A stretch of DNA of 32,308 nt from contig NZ_QJKI01000008.1 of assembly GCF_003201855.1 (NCBI RefSeq), positions 1 to 32,308 of the forward strand, written 5' to 3'. The notes under the pieces were generated by a model. It had not been told where the DNA came from. It made no database searches and saw only the letters and a program-made list of their open reading frames with translations. The DNA is from Rivihabitans pingtungensis. GTDB lineage: Bacteria; Pseudomonadota; Gammaproteobacteria; Burkholderiales; Aquaspirillaceae. This document shows, piece after piece, positions 1 through 9,970 of the stretch. How positions within the stretch are numbered: the stretch's first letter is position 1; each line of letters starts with the position of its first letter. Made by a program: the position numbers and the translations under genes.

Positions 1-138
1 GATGAAGAAACGTTGCGACGCGAGGTTGAGGCCAATGTGCGTGAACGCAACGCCAAAGCCATCCCCATCAAGTGGAAGTTCTCCACTCAGGATGCTCGGC
101 GTAAGCTGGCTCGTCTTTATCCTCGCGTTTCAACGTGA
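1..138 (+). CDS. IS630-family transposase, C-terminal fragment (5' end outside window)
   Basis: Frame 1 is open from the first base and stops with TGA at 136-138, giving the last 45 residues of a longer protein. The peptide contains RERNAKA, then IKWKFSTQDARRKLARLYP just before the stop. That W-x-F-[TS]-x-x-DAR-x-K-x-x-x-LYP ending is the signature tail of IS630-family DDE transposases. The catalytic DDE residues lie outside the window, so integrity cannot be judged. IS630 elements insert at TA and duplicate it. The right terminal repeat should lie within a few tens of bases after 138, but I could not define it. The insertion sits immediately upstream of a dctD-like regulator, where dctB would normally be. 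Identification rests on the C-terminal motif only. Confidence 0.75.
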   Translation, partial: DEETLRREVEANVRERNAKAIPIKWKFSTQDARRKLARLYPRVST

Positions 139-184
139 CTGGCTACTAGGATACACACGCCTCTTTGGATTGCACGCGACCGCC

Positions 185-1534
185 ATGCTGATGCCCCCTG
201 AAGTGTTTTTGATCGAAGACGACCGCGCCGTGCGCAAAGGCTGCGAGCAGGCGCTGGCGATTGCCGATATTGCCGTGCGCGGCTTTGCCGACGCCGAAAG
301 CATGCTGGCGGCGCTGACTCAGGGCGCGCGCCCGGCGCTGGTGATCAGCGATGTGCGCCTGCCCGGCCGCGATGGCCTCACCTTGCTGCGCGAATTGCGC
401 CAGATCGACCGCGAGCTGCCGGTGCTGTTGATCACCGGCCATGGCGATGTGGCGATGGCGGTGGAGGCCATGCGCGAGGGCGCGCAGGATTTTATTGAAA
501 AGCCGTTTCCGTCTGAGCGGCTGGTCAGCGCCGCGCGGCGCGCGCTGGCGCAACACGCGCTGCAACAAGAAAACCGCCGGCTGCGCGAGCGGCTGGGCGC
601 CGCCGGGGTAGAGCGCATCATCGGCCAGGCGCCAGCCATGCAGCGCATCCGCCAGCTGGTCAGCACCCTGGCACCCAGTGGGGTGGATATCCTGCTCAAT
701 GGCGAAACCGGGGTGGGCAAAGAGGTGGTGGCGCGGGCGATTCACGACGCCAGCGGCCGGCGCGGGCCGTTTGTCGCCATCAACTGCGGCGCACTGCTGG
801 ACAGCGTGTTTGAAAGCGAGCTGTTTGGTCACGAGGCCGGCGCCTTCACCAGCGCCGGCAAGCGGCGCATCGGCCGCATCGAATACGCCAGCGGCGGCAC
901 GCTGTTTCTGGACGAAATCGAAACCATGCCGCTGAATCTACAAGTGAAATTACTGCGGGTGCTGCAAGAGCGCAGCATTGAGCGGCTGGGCAGCAATGCG
1001 CCCATTGCCGTGGATTGTCGGGTGGTGGCGGCCAGCAAGACAAACCTGCACGCCGCCGCCGAGGCCGGGCAGTTTCGGCAAGATTTGTTTTACCGACTGA
1101 ACGTGGTCAGCCTGGACATCCCGCCCTTGCGCCAGCGCCGCGAAGACATTCCGCTGTTGATGGCGGCGTTTTTGCACGACGCCGCCCGCCGCTACCAACG
1201 CCCGCCAGCCGACTGGACGCCGGCTGATCTGGCGCGCTGGTCGGCACACGATTGGCCAGGCAATGTGCGCGAGCTGAAAAACACCGCCGAACGCTGGGCG
1301 CTGGGCCTGCCCGATGGCCTGGCCGGCGGCGATGCCCTGCCGGGGCAAGCCATCGGCCCACGCGCCTCGCTGGCCGAGCAAATCGACCAAGTAGAAAAAC
1401 ACCTGATCGAAGACGCACTGCGCCGCTGCGATGGCCAGGTGACGCGCACCGCCGAATGGCTGGGCACGCCGCGTAAAACGCTGTACGACAAACTGCAACG
1501 CCACGGCATTGTGCCCGAGGATTTCCGCAGCTAA
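185..1534 (+). CDS. dctD: DctD-type sigma-54-dependent response regulator
   Basis: NtrC-class regulator of 449 aa. It likely activates sigma-54 promoters for C4-dicarboxylate uptake after phosphorylation by a DctB-type kinase. Residues 5-120 are a receiver with acidic pair E11/D12/D13, phospho-acceptor D56 and K106. Residues about 145-370 are an AAA+ domain with Walker A GETGVGKE (173-180), a sigma-54 loop reading GAFTSA (219-224) rather than GAFTGA, and Walker B FLDEIE. A Fis-type helix-turn-helix closes the protein (VTRTAEWLGTPRKTLYDKL). The frame is open from the window edge, but upstream codons overlap the IS630 gene and do not resemble a receiver. I therefore start at 185 (a second ATG is at 191). 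No good ribosome site is visible. It ends 8 bases before a convergent acetyltransferase. DctD is the best family match; the regulon is inferred. Confidence 0.85.
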   Translation: MLMPPEVFLIEDDRAVRKGCEQALAIADIAVRGFADAESMLAALTQGARPALVISDVRLPGRDGLTLLRELRQIDRELPVLLITGHGDVAMAVEAMREGAQDFIEKPFPSERLVSAARRALAQHALQQENRRLRERLGAAGVERIIGQAPAMQRIRQLVSTLAPSGVDILLNGETGVGKEVVARAIHDASGRRGPFVAINCGALLDSVFESELFGHEAGAFTSAGKRRIGRIEYASGGTLFLDEIETMPLNLQVKLLRVLQERSIERLGSNAPIAVDCRVVAASKTNLHAAAEAGQFRQDLFYRLNVVSLDIPPLRQRREDIPLLMAAFLHDAARRYQRPPADWTPADLARWSAHDWPGNVRELKNTAERWALGLPDGLAGGDALPGQAIGPRASLAEQIDQVEKHLIEDALRRCDGQVTRTAEWLGTPRKTLYDKLQRHGIVPEDFRS

Positions 1535-1542
1535 AAAGCCGC

Positions 1543-2103
1543 TCAGGCAGCAATCACCTGAATGCCGCCAGGCAGGAATTTGGCGTACTTGGCCAGCGAT
1601 TTGTCGATGGCTTCACGACTGAGCGAATAAAAATAATCCAGCTCGGTTTCTTCGGTACGCACCGCGCCAAAACGCTCGTGAAATTTCCACACCGATTCAT
1701 TGCCCTTGCGCACGTCAAAATGCGCACGGGTGAAGCCCAGTGACAAGGCAAACTGATACACCATCAGCGCCGACTCTACGGCATAGCCGCTGGGCGAACC
1801 TTCCCGAATCACCCACGACCCCCAGCAAAATGAATCCCCTTGTTGATCGTACAAACGCACCGTACCCACCGGATTGTGCTCGCGATCTTCCATGATGAAA
1901 TACACCTGACTATTGTCCTGGGCATATTTTTCCAGCCAGGCTACCTGCTGACTGACATCCGATGAAGTTTTCGAAATAAAGCGGGATTTGCTCTCATCAG
2001 TACGCAAAGCCACGATAAATTCGGCGTCAGCCGGTGTGGCATCACGCAACACCAAATGATGGCCAATCACTTGGCGGGGTTTGACAAAGGCCGGCATGGT
2101 CAT
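1543..2103 (-). CDS. GNAT-family N-acetyltransferase
   Basis: A 186-aa protein of the RimJ/RimL-like GNAT branch, which moves an acetyl group from acetyl-CoA to an amine. Visible features are the N-terminal LVLRDATPADAEFIVALR beta-alpha unit, a central strand pair (VYFIMEDREHNPVGTVRLYD) and the region GSPSGYAVESALMVYQFAL. The last resembles the acetyl-CoA loop and helix, although the classical R/Q-x-x-G-x-G/A loop is degenerate. NESVWKFHERFGA is the conserved C-terminal substrate/CoA helix. An AGGAG lies 6 bases before the ATG at 2103, which fixes the start ahead of the second ATG at 2097. It is convergent with dctD. A similar style is seen in sugar-antibiotic or polysaccharide acetyltransferases, so the substrate is unknown. 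Confidence 0.75.
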   Translation of the reverse strand: MTMPAFVKPRQVIGHHLVLRDATPADAEFIVALRTDESKSRFISKTSSDVSQQVAWLEKYAQDNSQVYFIMEDREHNPVGTVRLYDQQGDSFCWGSWVIREGSPSGYAVESALMVYQFALSLGFTRAHFDVRKGNESVWKFHERFGAVRTEETELDYFYSLSREAIDKSLAKYAKFLPGGIQVIAA

Positions 2104-2185
2104 GCTGAACTCCTGTAAACAATCATGGCTTTATCATGTCTGCCCCGTCGGGCAATTGCAAGTGCATGAAGCACCGCCCATCCAT

Positions 2186-2659
2186 TCACGCCGCTCGGCG
2201 CATGGTCACATGGTCAATGCCGCCATCGTCATACGGCTCGCCCTCGGCCACAAAGCCCCGGCTGGCGTACACCCCCTGCTTGTCGCATTGCGCCGACAGC
2301 ACCCAAGGCGCGCCCGGATACTGCTCGCCGGCCAGCGCCAGCGCCTGGTCCAGCAGCGCGCCGCCCAGGCCCAGCCCGCGCGCGGCCGGCGCCACCACCA
2401 CCCGGCCAATGCAGGCGGCCAGCGGGTCTTTCACCCCTGGCGCCAGCACGCGGGCGTAGGCCAGCAAGGCGCCGTCGGCGGCGCAGGCCAGCACATGCCA
2501 GGCGTCCTGATCCAGGTTGTCGATATCGCCGTACACCGAATCCTGCTCGACTACAAACACCTGATCGCGCAGGCGCAACACGGCGTACAGACTGTGCACA
2601 GTAAGTTCAGAAAATCGGCAAACGCGCCAGCTCAGGTCAGCAGTCATGGAGGGTCTCAT
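2186..2659 (-). CDS. elaA: ElaA-like GNAT acetyltransferase
   Basis: A 157-aa GNAT protein of the ElaA group. It shows the family opening L-Y-A-x-L-x-L-R-x-Q-V-F-V-V-E-Q (residues about 24-39), then YGDIDNLDQDAWH, a hallmark of ElaA. The acetyl-CoA loop is RVVVAPAARGLGLGGALL, with R-G-L-G-L-G in the pyrophosphate-binding position. The C-terminal YASRGFVAEGEPYDDGGIDH matches the family end (Y-x-x-x-GF...YDEDGIPH type). The start could be 2659 or the ATG four codons later at 2647; neither has a clear Shine-Dalgarno. It is divergent from parC across about 105 bases. Physiological substrate is not known for the family. Function by homology only. Confidence 0.8.
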   Translation of the reverse strand: MRPSMTADLSWRVCRFSELTVHSLYAVLRLRDQVFVVEQDSVYGDIDNLDQDAWHVLACAADGALLAYARVLAPGVKDPLAACIGRVVVAPAARGLGLGGALLDQALALAGEQYPGAPWVLSAQCDKQGVYASRGFVAEGEPYDDGGIDHVTMRRAA

Positions 2660-2764
2660 GGAGATTGTGGCGGGGTGCGGCTACAATCACGCGGTAACCG
2701 CCCGGAACCCGGCCTGGCCGGGGCCGTCATCGTATCATCGCCCCCCCTGTGAAGTCCTGAGTTC

Positions 2765-5068
<2,304 letters not shown>

Positions 5069-5111
5069 GCGTCGCCAAACCCATCTGACCGCCGAAGTTT
5101 CACCCCCCCCA

Positions 5112-5143
5112 CACAGCGCCGTTTTCGGCGCTGTGCTGTTTTT
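5112..5143 (+). terminator. Rho-independent terminator after parC
   Basis: A perfect 10-bp stem (CACAGCGCCG / CGGCGCTGTG) with a TTTT loop is followed by CTGTTTTT. It lies 43 bases after the parC stop codon, in the sense for parC transcription. Confidence 0.9.
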
Positions 5144-5233
5144 GCACCAGCACAGCCCCACACCCACTGTGGCTGGGCAGTGCCGCCAGTGACGTTTACA
5201 GTGTGGCCATTGCAATCCACATAAGGCGTCACC

Positions 5234-5926
5234 ATGAAAACCCTGGGCGTATTGGGCGGGATGAGTTGGGAATCCACCGCCGTTTACTATCGGCTGTTCA
5301 ATCAAGGCGTGCGCGCCCGGCTGGGCGGCCAGCACTCGGCCAAGCTGCTGCTGGCCAGCGTGGACTTTGCCGAGATCGTCGCCCGCCAAAAAGCCGGTGA
5401 CTGGCACGGCGCCGGCCAGCAACTGGCCGAACTGGCCGCCGGGCTGCAAAACGCCGGCGCCGACGCTATCCTGATCGCCACCAACACCATGCACAAAATC
5501 GCCGAGCAAGTGCAAGCCGCCATCGACGTGCCCTTGCTGCACATCGGTGACGTGGTGGCCGACGCCCTGCTGGCCGCTGGCGTGCGCCGCGCCGGCCTGC
5601 TCGGCACCCGCTACACCATGGAACAACCGTTCCTGATTGACCACCTGCGCCAACGCGGCCTGGACATCCTCGTCCCCGACGCCGACGCCCGCGCCGACGT
5701 GCATCGCATCATCTTTGACGAACTCTGTCAGGGCGAGGTCAACAATGTTTCACGTGAAACCTACCAGCGCATCATCCAACAACTCGCCGCCGACGGCGCG
5801 CAAGCGGTGATTCTGGGCTGCACCGAAATCTGCCTGCTGCTGGGCCCCAACGACGCCTGCCTGCCGCTATACGACACCGCCGCCCTGCATGTAGACGCCG
5901 GCCTGAACTGGGCGCTGCAATCGTAA
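5234..5926 (+). CDS. Aspartate/glutamate racemase family, YgeA-type amino-acid racemase
   Basis: A 230-aa cofactor-independent racemase. The N-terminus LGVLGGMSWESTAVYYRL is the family signature. The two active-site positions are T83 in IATNTMHK and C196 in LGCTEI. E. coli YgeA also uses Thr83 plus a Cys rather than two cysteines, which argues for the broad-specificity amino-acid racemase branch rather than glutamate racemase MurI. Full family length, no signal peptide, cytoplasmic. The start at 5234 has a weak AAGG ribosome site. The gene stands alone between the parC terminator and the non-coding repeat block. Its codons for NVSRET contain a parS-like palindrome (5746-5761), so this stretch is probably under a second, DNA-level constraint. 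Substrate is inferred. Confidence 0.88.
   Translation: MKTLGVLGGMSWESTAVYYRLFNQGVRARLGGQHSAKLLLASVDFAEIVARQKAGDWHGAGQQLAELAAGLQNAGADAILIATNTMHKIAEQVQAAIDVPLLHIGDVVADALLAAGVRRAGLLGTRYTMEQPFLIDHLRQRGLDILVPDADARADVHRIIFDELCQGEVNNVSRETYQRIIQQLAADGAQAVILGCTEICLLLGPNDACLPLYDTAALHVDAGLNWALQS
5746..5761. promoter_or_regulatory. parS: Candidate parS centromere site
   Basis: TGTTTCACGTGAAACC matches the widely conserved chromosomal parS consensus TGTTTCACGTGAAACA at 15 of 16 bases. The inner 14 bases GTTTCACGTGAAAC form a perfect palindrome. ParB binds such sites near oriC and loads SMC. It lies inside the racemase coding sequence, which is common for parS. The match is seen directly; use by ParB is inferred. 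Confidence 0.8.
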
Positions 5927-6060
5927 GCGTTCAGCTGCACGCGGCAGCGTGGGGCAAAAAATCCGGCCGCAGACAGTACAAGCAGTACGGCAAGGCCGCG
6001 CAACAACGCCAGAATGGTTTGGTGAGCGGCTCAAAGACACAGCCCGTCGCACCTAGCCGC

Positions 6061-6310
6061 CGTTCCCCCCCGTGTGACGCGCCGAGCATCGCAGAAAGTC
6101 AGGGAGGTTTCCGGCCCGGCTAAGCGGCGGCGCAGCCGACGCGCCATTCCGGGACGGCCCTGACTTTCGAGAAGCGCAGGGCACCCGAAGGGCGCGGCGC
6201 CCGGGTCGCCTTTCTTTTCCCCCTTTTCTTTGGCGAGACAAAGAAAAGGGGTCGGGTGCGGGGCGAAGCCCCGCCCAAAATCCACCCCCAGCATATTCCG
6301 CCCCCCTCAC
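6061..6310. repeat. Structured non-coding repeat-like element between racemase gene and glpR
   Basis: The 517 bases from 5927 to 6443 hold no convincing gene. Within them is a block of nested inverted repeats. GAAAGTCAGGG (6094-6104) pairs with CCCTGACTTTC (6158-6168). A perfect 13-bp arm pair CCCCTTTTCTTTG / CAAAGAAAAGGGG (6220-6232 and 6239-6251) has a 6-base loop. GCGGGGC-GAA-GCCCCGC (6258-6274) is a third hairpin. Sequences of this look (CTTTGG-n-CAAAGAAAAGGGG with a GCGGGGCGAAGCCCCGC hairpin) recur between genes in several GC-rich proteobacteria and are often mis-called as small ORFs. Calling it a dispersed repeat is from memory of that pattern; only one copy is in this window. Confidence 0.55.
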
Positions 6311-6443
6311 CCAAGCCCGCCAACTTGTTCATATCTGAAAACCCCAGTTGCAGTTTTGCGCCATCTCGCCCGCCCTGATTTGCGCCACTGGTGTTTTTCG
6401 TGCTAAAACCAATCGGTCTTTCCCGACCCATTTTTCTTTTCCC

Positions 6444-7235
6444 ATGAACCGCCTGCCCCGTCACGAGCAAATCCTCAAGCTGATCCGCGCCAACGGCTTC
6501 ATGCCCATCGAAGAGCTCGCCCGCCGTCTGGACGTCACCCCGCAAACCATCCGCCGTGACATCAACCAACTGTCGGAAGAAAACCTGCTGCGTCGCTTTC
6601 ACGGCGGCGCTGCACTTGGCCCCAGCGTGGAAAACGAGGAATACTCGGTGCGCAAGGTCAAACACCAGGCCGAAAAAGCCCGCATCGGCGAACTGGTGGC
6701 CAGCCACATCCCCGATGACGCCTCGCTGTTCATGAACATCGGCACCACCATCGAGGCCGTGGCGCGCGCGCTGTGCAACACCCACAAACACCTGCGCATC
6801 GTCACCAACTGCATCAATGTCGCCACCGTGCTCACCCGCCGGCAAGACTTTGAAATCATCATCACCGGCGGCGTGGTGCGCCACAAAGATGGCGGCATCA
6901 CCGGTGTGGCCACGCTGGACATGATCGAGCAGTTTCGGGTGGATTACGCCATCGTCGGCGCCTCGGGCGTAGACCTGGACGGCTCGCTGATGGACTACGA
7001 CTACCGCGAAGTGCGCGCGGCGCAGGCGATGATGAAAAACGCCCGCCAACGCTATCTGGCAGTGGACTCCAGCAAGTTCGGCCGCAACGCCATGATGAAG
7101 CTTTGCCACATCAGCGAAGTGAACGATGTGTTCACCGACGACGACCCGCCAGCCGAGCTGGCGCCGATTCTGGCCGATAAAAATGTGCGCCTGCATGTGG
7201 CGCGCGCAGGCGAGCCGATTTTGCCGGAAGAGTAA
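6444..7235 (+). CDS. glpR: DeoR-family repressor, glycerol-3-phosphate regulon (GlpR)
   Basis: A 263-aa DeoR-family regulator. Residues 5-57 form the helix-turn-helix with recognition segment VTPQTIRRDINQLSE. The C-terminal sugar-phosphate-sensing domain has the phosphate-binding NIGTTIEAVA, then DGGITGVATLDMIEQF, DGSLMDYDYREV and the DeoR signature VDSSKFGRNAM. These segments closely parallel E. coli GlpR (GDxG...DFISQFR, DGSLLEFDYHEVR, HSKFGRNAM), supporting GlpR over other DeoR members. The frame is open 32 codons further upstream, but family alignment supports the ATG at 6444, which follows a pyrimidine-rich run without a clear ribosome site. glpD, glpF or glpK are not in the window. Inducer (sn-glycerol-3-phosphate) is by family. 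Confidence 0.87.
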   Translation: MNRLPRHEQILKLIRANGFMPIEELARRLDVTPQTIRRDINQLSEENLLRRFHGGAALGPSVENEEYSVRKVKHQAEKARIGELVASHIPDDASLFMNIGTTIEAVARALCNTHKHLRIVTNCINVATVLTRRQDFEIIITGGVVRHKDGGITGVATLDMIEQFRVDYAIVGASGVDLDGSLMDYDYREVRAAQAMMKNARQRYLAVDSSKFGRNAMMKLCHISEVNDVFTDDDPPAELAPILADKNVRLHVARAGEPILPEE

Positions 7236-7252
7236 GAGCAGCGAACAGACGC

Positions 7253-7308
7253 CCCACAATACAACGCCCCGCCAGGAACAGCATTCCTGCGGGGCGTTGT
7301 GTTGTGGG
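7253..7308. terminator. Bidirectional terminator between glpR and the GGDEF gene
   Basis: Arms 7253-7272 and 7289-7308 pair over 20 bp with a single G:T wobble. The 16-base loop can itself pair AGGAA with TTCCT. TGTGTTTTAT follows on the plus side. It sits between two convergent genes (stops at 7235 and 7317) and probably serves both. Confidence 0.85.
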
Positions 7309-7316
7309 TGTGTGTT

Positions 7317-8903
7317 TTATGCTGCGGGCGACACGCTATCGGCCACCACCACGCCGCCGCCCTGCGCCTTGGCCTGCTGCACTGCTGCTGCCGCTTCGGC
7401 CAGCAGGGTGCGCGATTCGCCGCCGTCGCGGGTAAAGGCCACGCCAGCCCGAAAACTCAGCCAGAACGTCGCCGTGTTGGCGCTGTGCGCCACCCGATGA
7501 AACGCGGCGGCCAGTTCTTCGATCAACACCTTGGCCTGACCGGGCTCGGTGGCCGGCATGATCACACCAAATTCATCGCCGCCCAGCCGGCCGATGATGT
7601 CGCTGCGGCGCAGCCGTTCGCGCAGGATGCGCGCCAGCGTGCGCAGCACTTGGTCGCCAATCGGGTGGCCGTGGGTGTCGTTGATGTCCTTGAAGTGGTC
7701 GATATTCAGCTGCACAAACGACAAGACTTCCTGCTGGCGGCGGGTGCGCACCAGTTCCATGTCCAGCTGCGACAGCAATTGTGAGTGATTCAGCAAGCCG
7801 GTCAGCCCATCGGTGGTGATATGGCCAGCCAGCCGGCGGTGACGGCGCGCGCGCGCCATCACCGTCATCGCCAGCACATCGGCCGGCACTGGCTTGATCA
7901 AAAAGCCATCCACGCCGATATCGTGGGCGTCCAGATGGCGCGGCCGCTGTTTTTCGCTGGTGATGAACAGCAGCGGGATATTGTCCAGATAGCGTTGCTG
8001 GCGGATCACCCCGGCCAGCTCCATGCCGGAGCAGCCCGGCAGCGCCATGTCCAGCAGAATCAAATCCGGCCGGAAGGTGATGATGGTGTCCAGCAGGGTA
8101 TGCGGATTGCTCACCACGCGGGTGTCGATGCCGCGCTCGGCCAGCACCGAGGCGTAAAAACTGGCCAGTGATTCCAGGTCTTCCACCAGCAGCACGCGCA
8201 AGGGCACCGGGTCATCGCGGGTCAGCAGCGGGGTCAGCGTGTCCAGCACTTCATTAAACGGGCAGGGCCACGGCAAAAAGCCGCGCGCGCCAGCGCGCAC
8301 CGCCGCCAGGCGCGCCTCAAAGCCGGTGTCCGGCGACAGGATCAGCAGCACGGTTTCCGGCAGCATGGCGTGCTTGAGCGCCGACAGCGCATGCGAGAGC
8401 TGATTATCGTGGGCGTGTGGGTCGCCCAGCACAATCACCGCCGCCGGCACCTGCTTGCTGGCTGCCTCGGCCAGCTCAGGCAGGCTGGTGAAGCGCTCGA
8501 CAGGGATGCCAAAGTGCGCCAGATGGCGCGCCAGCGGCGCATCGTCGCCGCTCAGGGCCAGCAGGCTGACCGGGCCGATGCTGGCGTGGGCAATCGGGGT
8601 GACTTTCACCGATGGCGCGGCGTGCTGAACAATCATGTTCAGCCGGGTGCGCAGCTCGTCGGCAAAATGCAGGTCGGCGGGGTGATGGCCCTGGTTCATG
8701 CGATGATGCAGAAAATGCACCAGCCCCTTGGCCGCTTCAGAGAGGCGAGGCAGCTGGCGCGAGTCGGCCATGCACTTGAGATTCAGCGCCAGATACAGCA
8801 CATGGGCGGCCAGCGAGGGGTTCCAGTGCGCGGTCAGCGGCGCGGCGGCGGTTTCCAGTTCGGTGGCGCGCGCCGACAAAGAGGGGGGATCGGGCAGGTT
8901 CAT
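7317..8903 (-). CDS. Response regulator diguanylate cyclase (REC-like, REC, GGDEF)
   Basis: A 528-aa PleD-like protein that would make cyclic di-GMP from two GTP. Residues about 110-225 look like a degenerate receiver that keeps GDD near its start and lacks the usual KP-x-x end. Residues 235-350 are a complete receiver with ED at 241-242, phospho-acceptor D285 and K337. The GGDEF domain (about 362-520) has D-x-L-T-G-L-x-N-H, the intact active loop GGDEF (441-445) and an inhibitory-site RRSD (432-435) exactly five residues before it, so product feedback is likely. The N-terminal 100 residues are helical and unassigned. The start at 8903 (ATG for MNLPDPP) is preferred over an upstream in-frame codon at 8996. 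It lies 93 bases downstream of the nucleotidase gene on the same strand. The sensor partner is unknown. Confidence 0.9.
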   Translation of the reverse strand: MNLPDPPSLSARATELETAAAPLTAHWNPSLAAHVLYLALNLKCMADSRQLPRLSEAAKGLVHFLHHRMNQGHHPADLHFADELRTRLNMIVQHAAPSVKVTPIAHASIGPVSLLALSGDDAPLARHLAHFGIPVERFTSLPELAEAASKQVPAAVIVLGDPHAHDNQLSHALSALKHAMLPETVLLILSPDTGFEARLAAVRAGARGFLPWPCPFNEVLDTLTPLLTRDDPVPLRVLLVEDLESLASFYASVLAERGIDTRVVSNPHTLLDTIITFRPDLILLDMALPGCSGMELAGVIRQQRYLDNIPLLFITSEKQRPRHLDAHDIGVDGFLIKPVPADVLAMTVMARARRHRRLAGHITTDGLTGLLNHSQLLSQLDMELVRTRRQQEVLSFVQLNIDHFKDINDTHGHPIGDQVLRTLARILRERLRRSDIIGRLGGDEFGVIMPATEPGQAKVLIEELAAAFHRVAHSANTATFWLSFRAGVAFTRDGGESRTLLAEAAAAVQQAKAQGGGVVVADSVSPAA

Positions 8904-8996
8904 GGCCGGGCCTTTGCAGCAAATGAGGCAGACGCTTTCATTTAAACAGCGCACGCGCGCAAACACCAGCTTTTGCACTGCATCATCCGACCACAC

Positions 8997-9545
8997 TCAG
9001 CCCGATTCGGGCCAGTGCTGCGCCCAGTTTTGCCAGTTCAGCCGCAGGCCGGGGACGTGGCGATTATAGGGCTGGTCAAACACGATATGCCGCCAGCGCG
9101 GCGCGCGCGCGCCGGACGGCGCCGGGTTGTCGTCAATCAGCCAATCGCCGTCCACCTGGGTTTTGTCGGCGCAGGCGAGCATGCCTTGAGCCAATACCGG
9201 GCCAAAATGTTCGGCCAGCCAAGCGCGCCGCTCGGCCAGCGTGGCGCCGGGCGAAGTGCACACCGTCAGCCGATAGCCGCGCGCCGCCAACGCCGCCAGC
9301 GCGGCTTGTGCGCCGGCCATCACCGGCAACTGGCGATAAAACCCCGGCGCGTCAATCACCGCCTGCACGGCGTCGCGCCAGGCCGGCGGATAATCCTCGC
9401 GCAGGTAAAAATGCCGGCGGGCGGCAGGCGGCAACCAGGGGCGGTCGGGGTAGGCCGTGCGCCAAACACGCAGAAAACCTTGATCAAAATCCGCCAATAC
9501 ACCATCAAAATCAATCAAAACATGAGCGGGCTCGCTGGCGGTCAT
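8997..9545 (-). CDS. 5'(3')-deoxyribonucleotidase-like HAD phosphatase
   Basis: A 182-aa HAD-superfamily protein of the 5'(3')-deoxyribonucleotidase (NT5C) type, which removes phosphate from deoxynucleoside monophosphates. Motif I is LIDFDGVLADFD (nucleophile D12, acid/base D14). Motif II is the Thr in VCTSP. Motif III/IV is WLIDDNP near the C-terminus. The ATG at 9545 overlaps the stop of the preceding gene as ATGA, so the two are translationally coupled. The frame is open much further upstream, but that part is Arg/Pro/Gly-rich shadow of the neighbouring gene. Family assignment is good; the natural substrate is inferred. Confidence 0.8.
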   Translation of the reverse strand: MTASEPAHVLIDFDGVLADFDQGFLRVWRTAYPDRPWLPPAARRHFYLREDYPPAWRDAVQAVIDAPGFYRQLPVMAGAQAALAALAARGYRLTVCTSPGATLAERRAWLAEHFGPVLAQGMLACADKTQVDGDWLIDDNPAPSGARAPRWRHIVFDQPYNRHVPGLRLNWQNWAQHWPESG

Positions 9546-9859
9546 AACTGCTCGAAACCCAGATTGAACCACGCCGGCAGGGCCAGCTCGCCACGGGCGC
9601 GGCGGGCCAGCACCTCGTCCAGGCCGCGCAGCCAGTCGCTGTCGGCCACCCGGGCCATCAATGCAACCAGCTCTTCTGGTCGATGCGGCTGTGCCGCATC
9701 GCGTGGATGCACCTGCGCCACCACCACCGGCTGGCCGCTGGCGTCGAGAATATCCAGCAAATAGCAGGGCATGCCGTTGCGAAAAAAACCGTAGCGCGCC
9801 TGGCACTGATACTGCTGACCCAGGCGGCAAAAAGGCAGGACGTGTATGGAATCCGACAT
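9542..9859 (-). CDS. Conserved small hypothetical protein
   Basis: A 105-aa soluble protein that I cannot assign. It reads like a compact alpha/beta domain: VLPFCRLGQQYQCQARYGFF, then MPCYLLDILDASGQPVVVAQVHP, then a C-terminal helical part ending WFNLGFEQL. No signal peptide or membrane segment. The start at 9859 follows GAGG at 5 bases spacing (GCGAGGCCATCATG). The frame extends 41 codons upstream, but this has no coding character. It is coupled by an ATGA overlap to the deoxyribonucleotidase, so a link with nucleotide metabolism is possible but not shown. Confidence 0.7.
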   Translation of the reverse strand: MSDSIHVLPFCRLGQQYQCQARYGFFRNGMPCYLLDILDASGQPVVVAQVHPRDAAQPHRPEELVALMARVADSDWLRGLDEVLARRARGELALPAWFNLGFEQL

Positions 9860-9970
9860 GATGGCCTCGCGTTGACTGTCATGGGCAGAAGCTGTGCAAA
9901 AAGTATGCACAATCCAGCAGAGAACAGGAGGCGGGCGGGCAGAATGTTTGCGCCGGATCAAGATAGGCAC

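Noticed and set aside
2..184. N-terminal extension of the dctD frame to the window edge
   Set aside because: Overlaps the IS630 transposase gene in another frame and precedes the normal receiver start.
5934..5959. GCTGC/GCAGC hairpin with an A-run after the racemase gene
   Set aside because: Only 5 bp and followed by A, not T, in the sense of the gene; not a credible terminator.
6120..7259. 379-codon minus-strand frame covering glpR and the hairpin element
   Set aside because: Antisense to glpR; its end is the repeat-derived peptide often mis-annotated as a protein.
9546..9830. Upstream extension of the deoxyribonucleotidase frame
   Set aside because: Shadow of the small hypothetical gene; the ATGA overlap at 9545 gives a better start.
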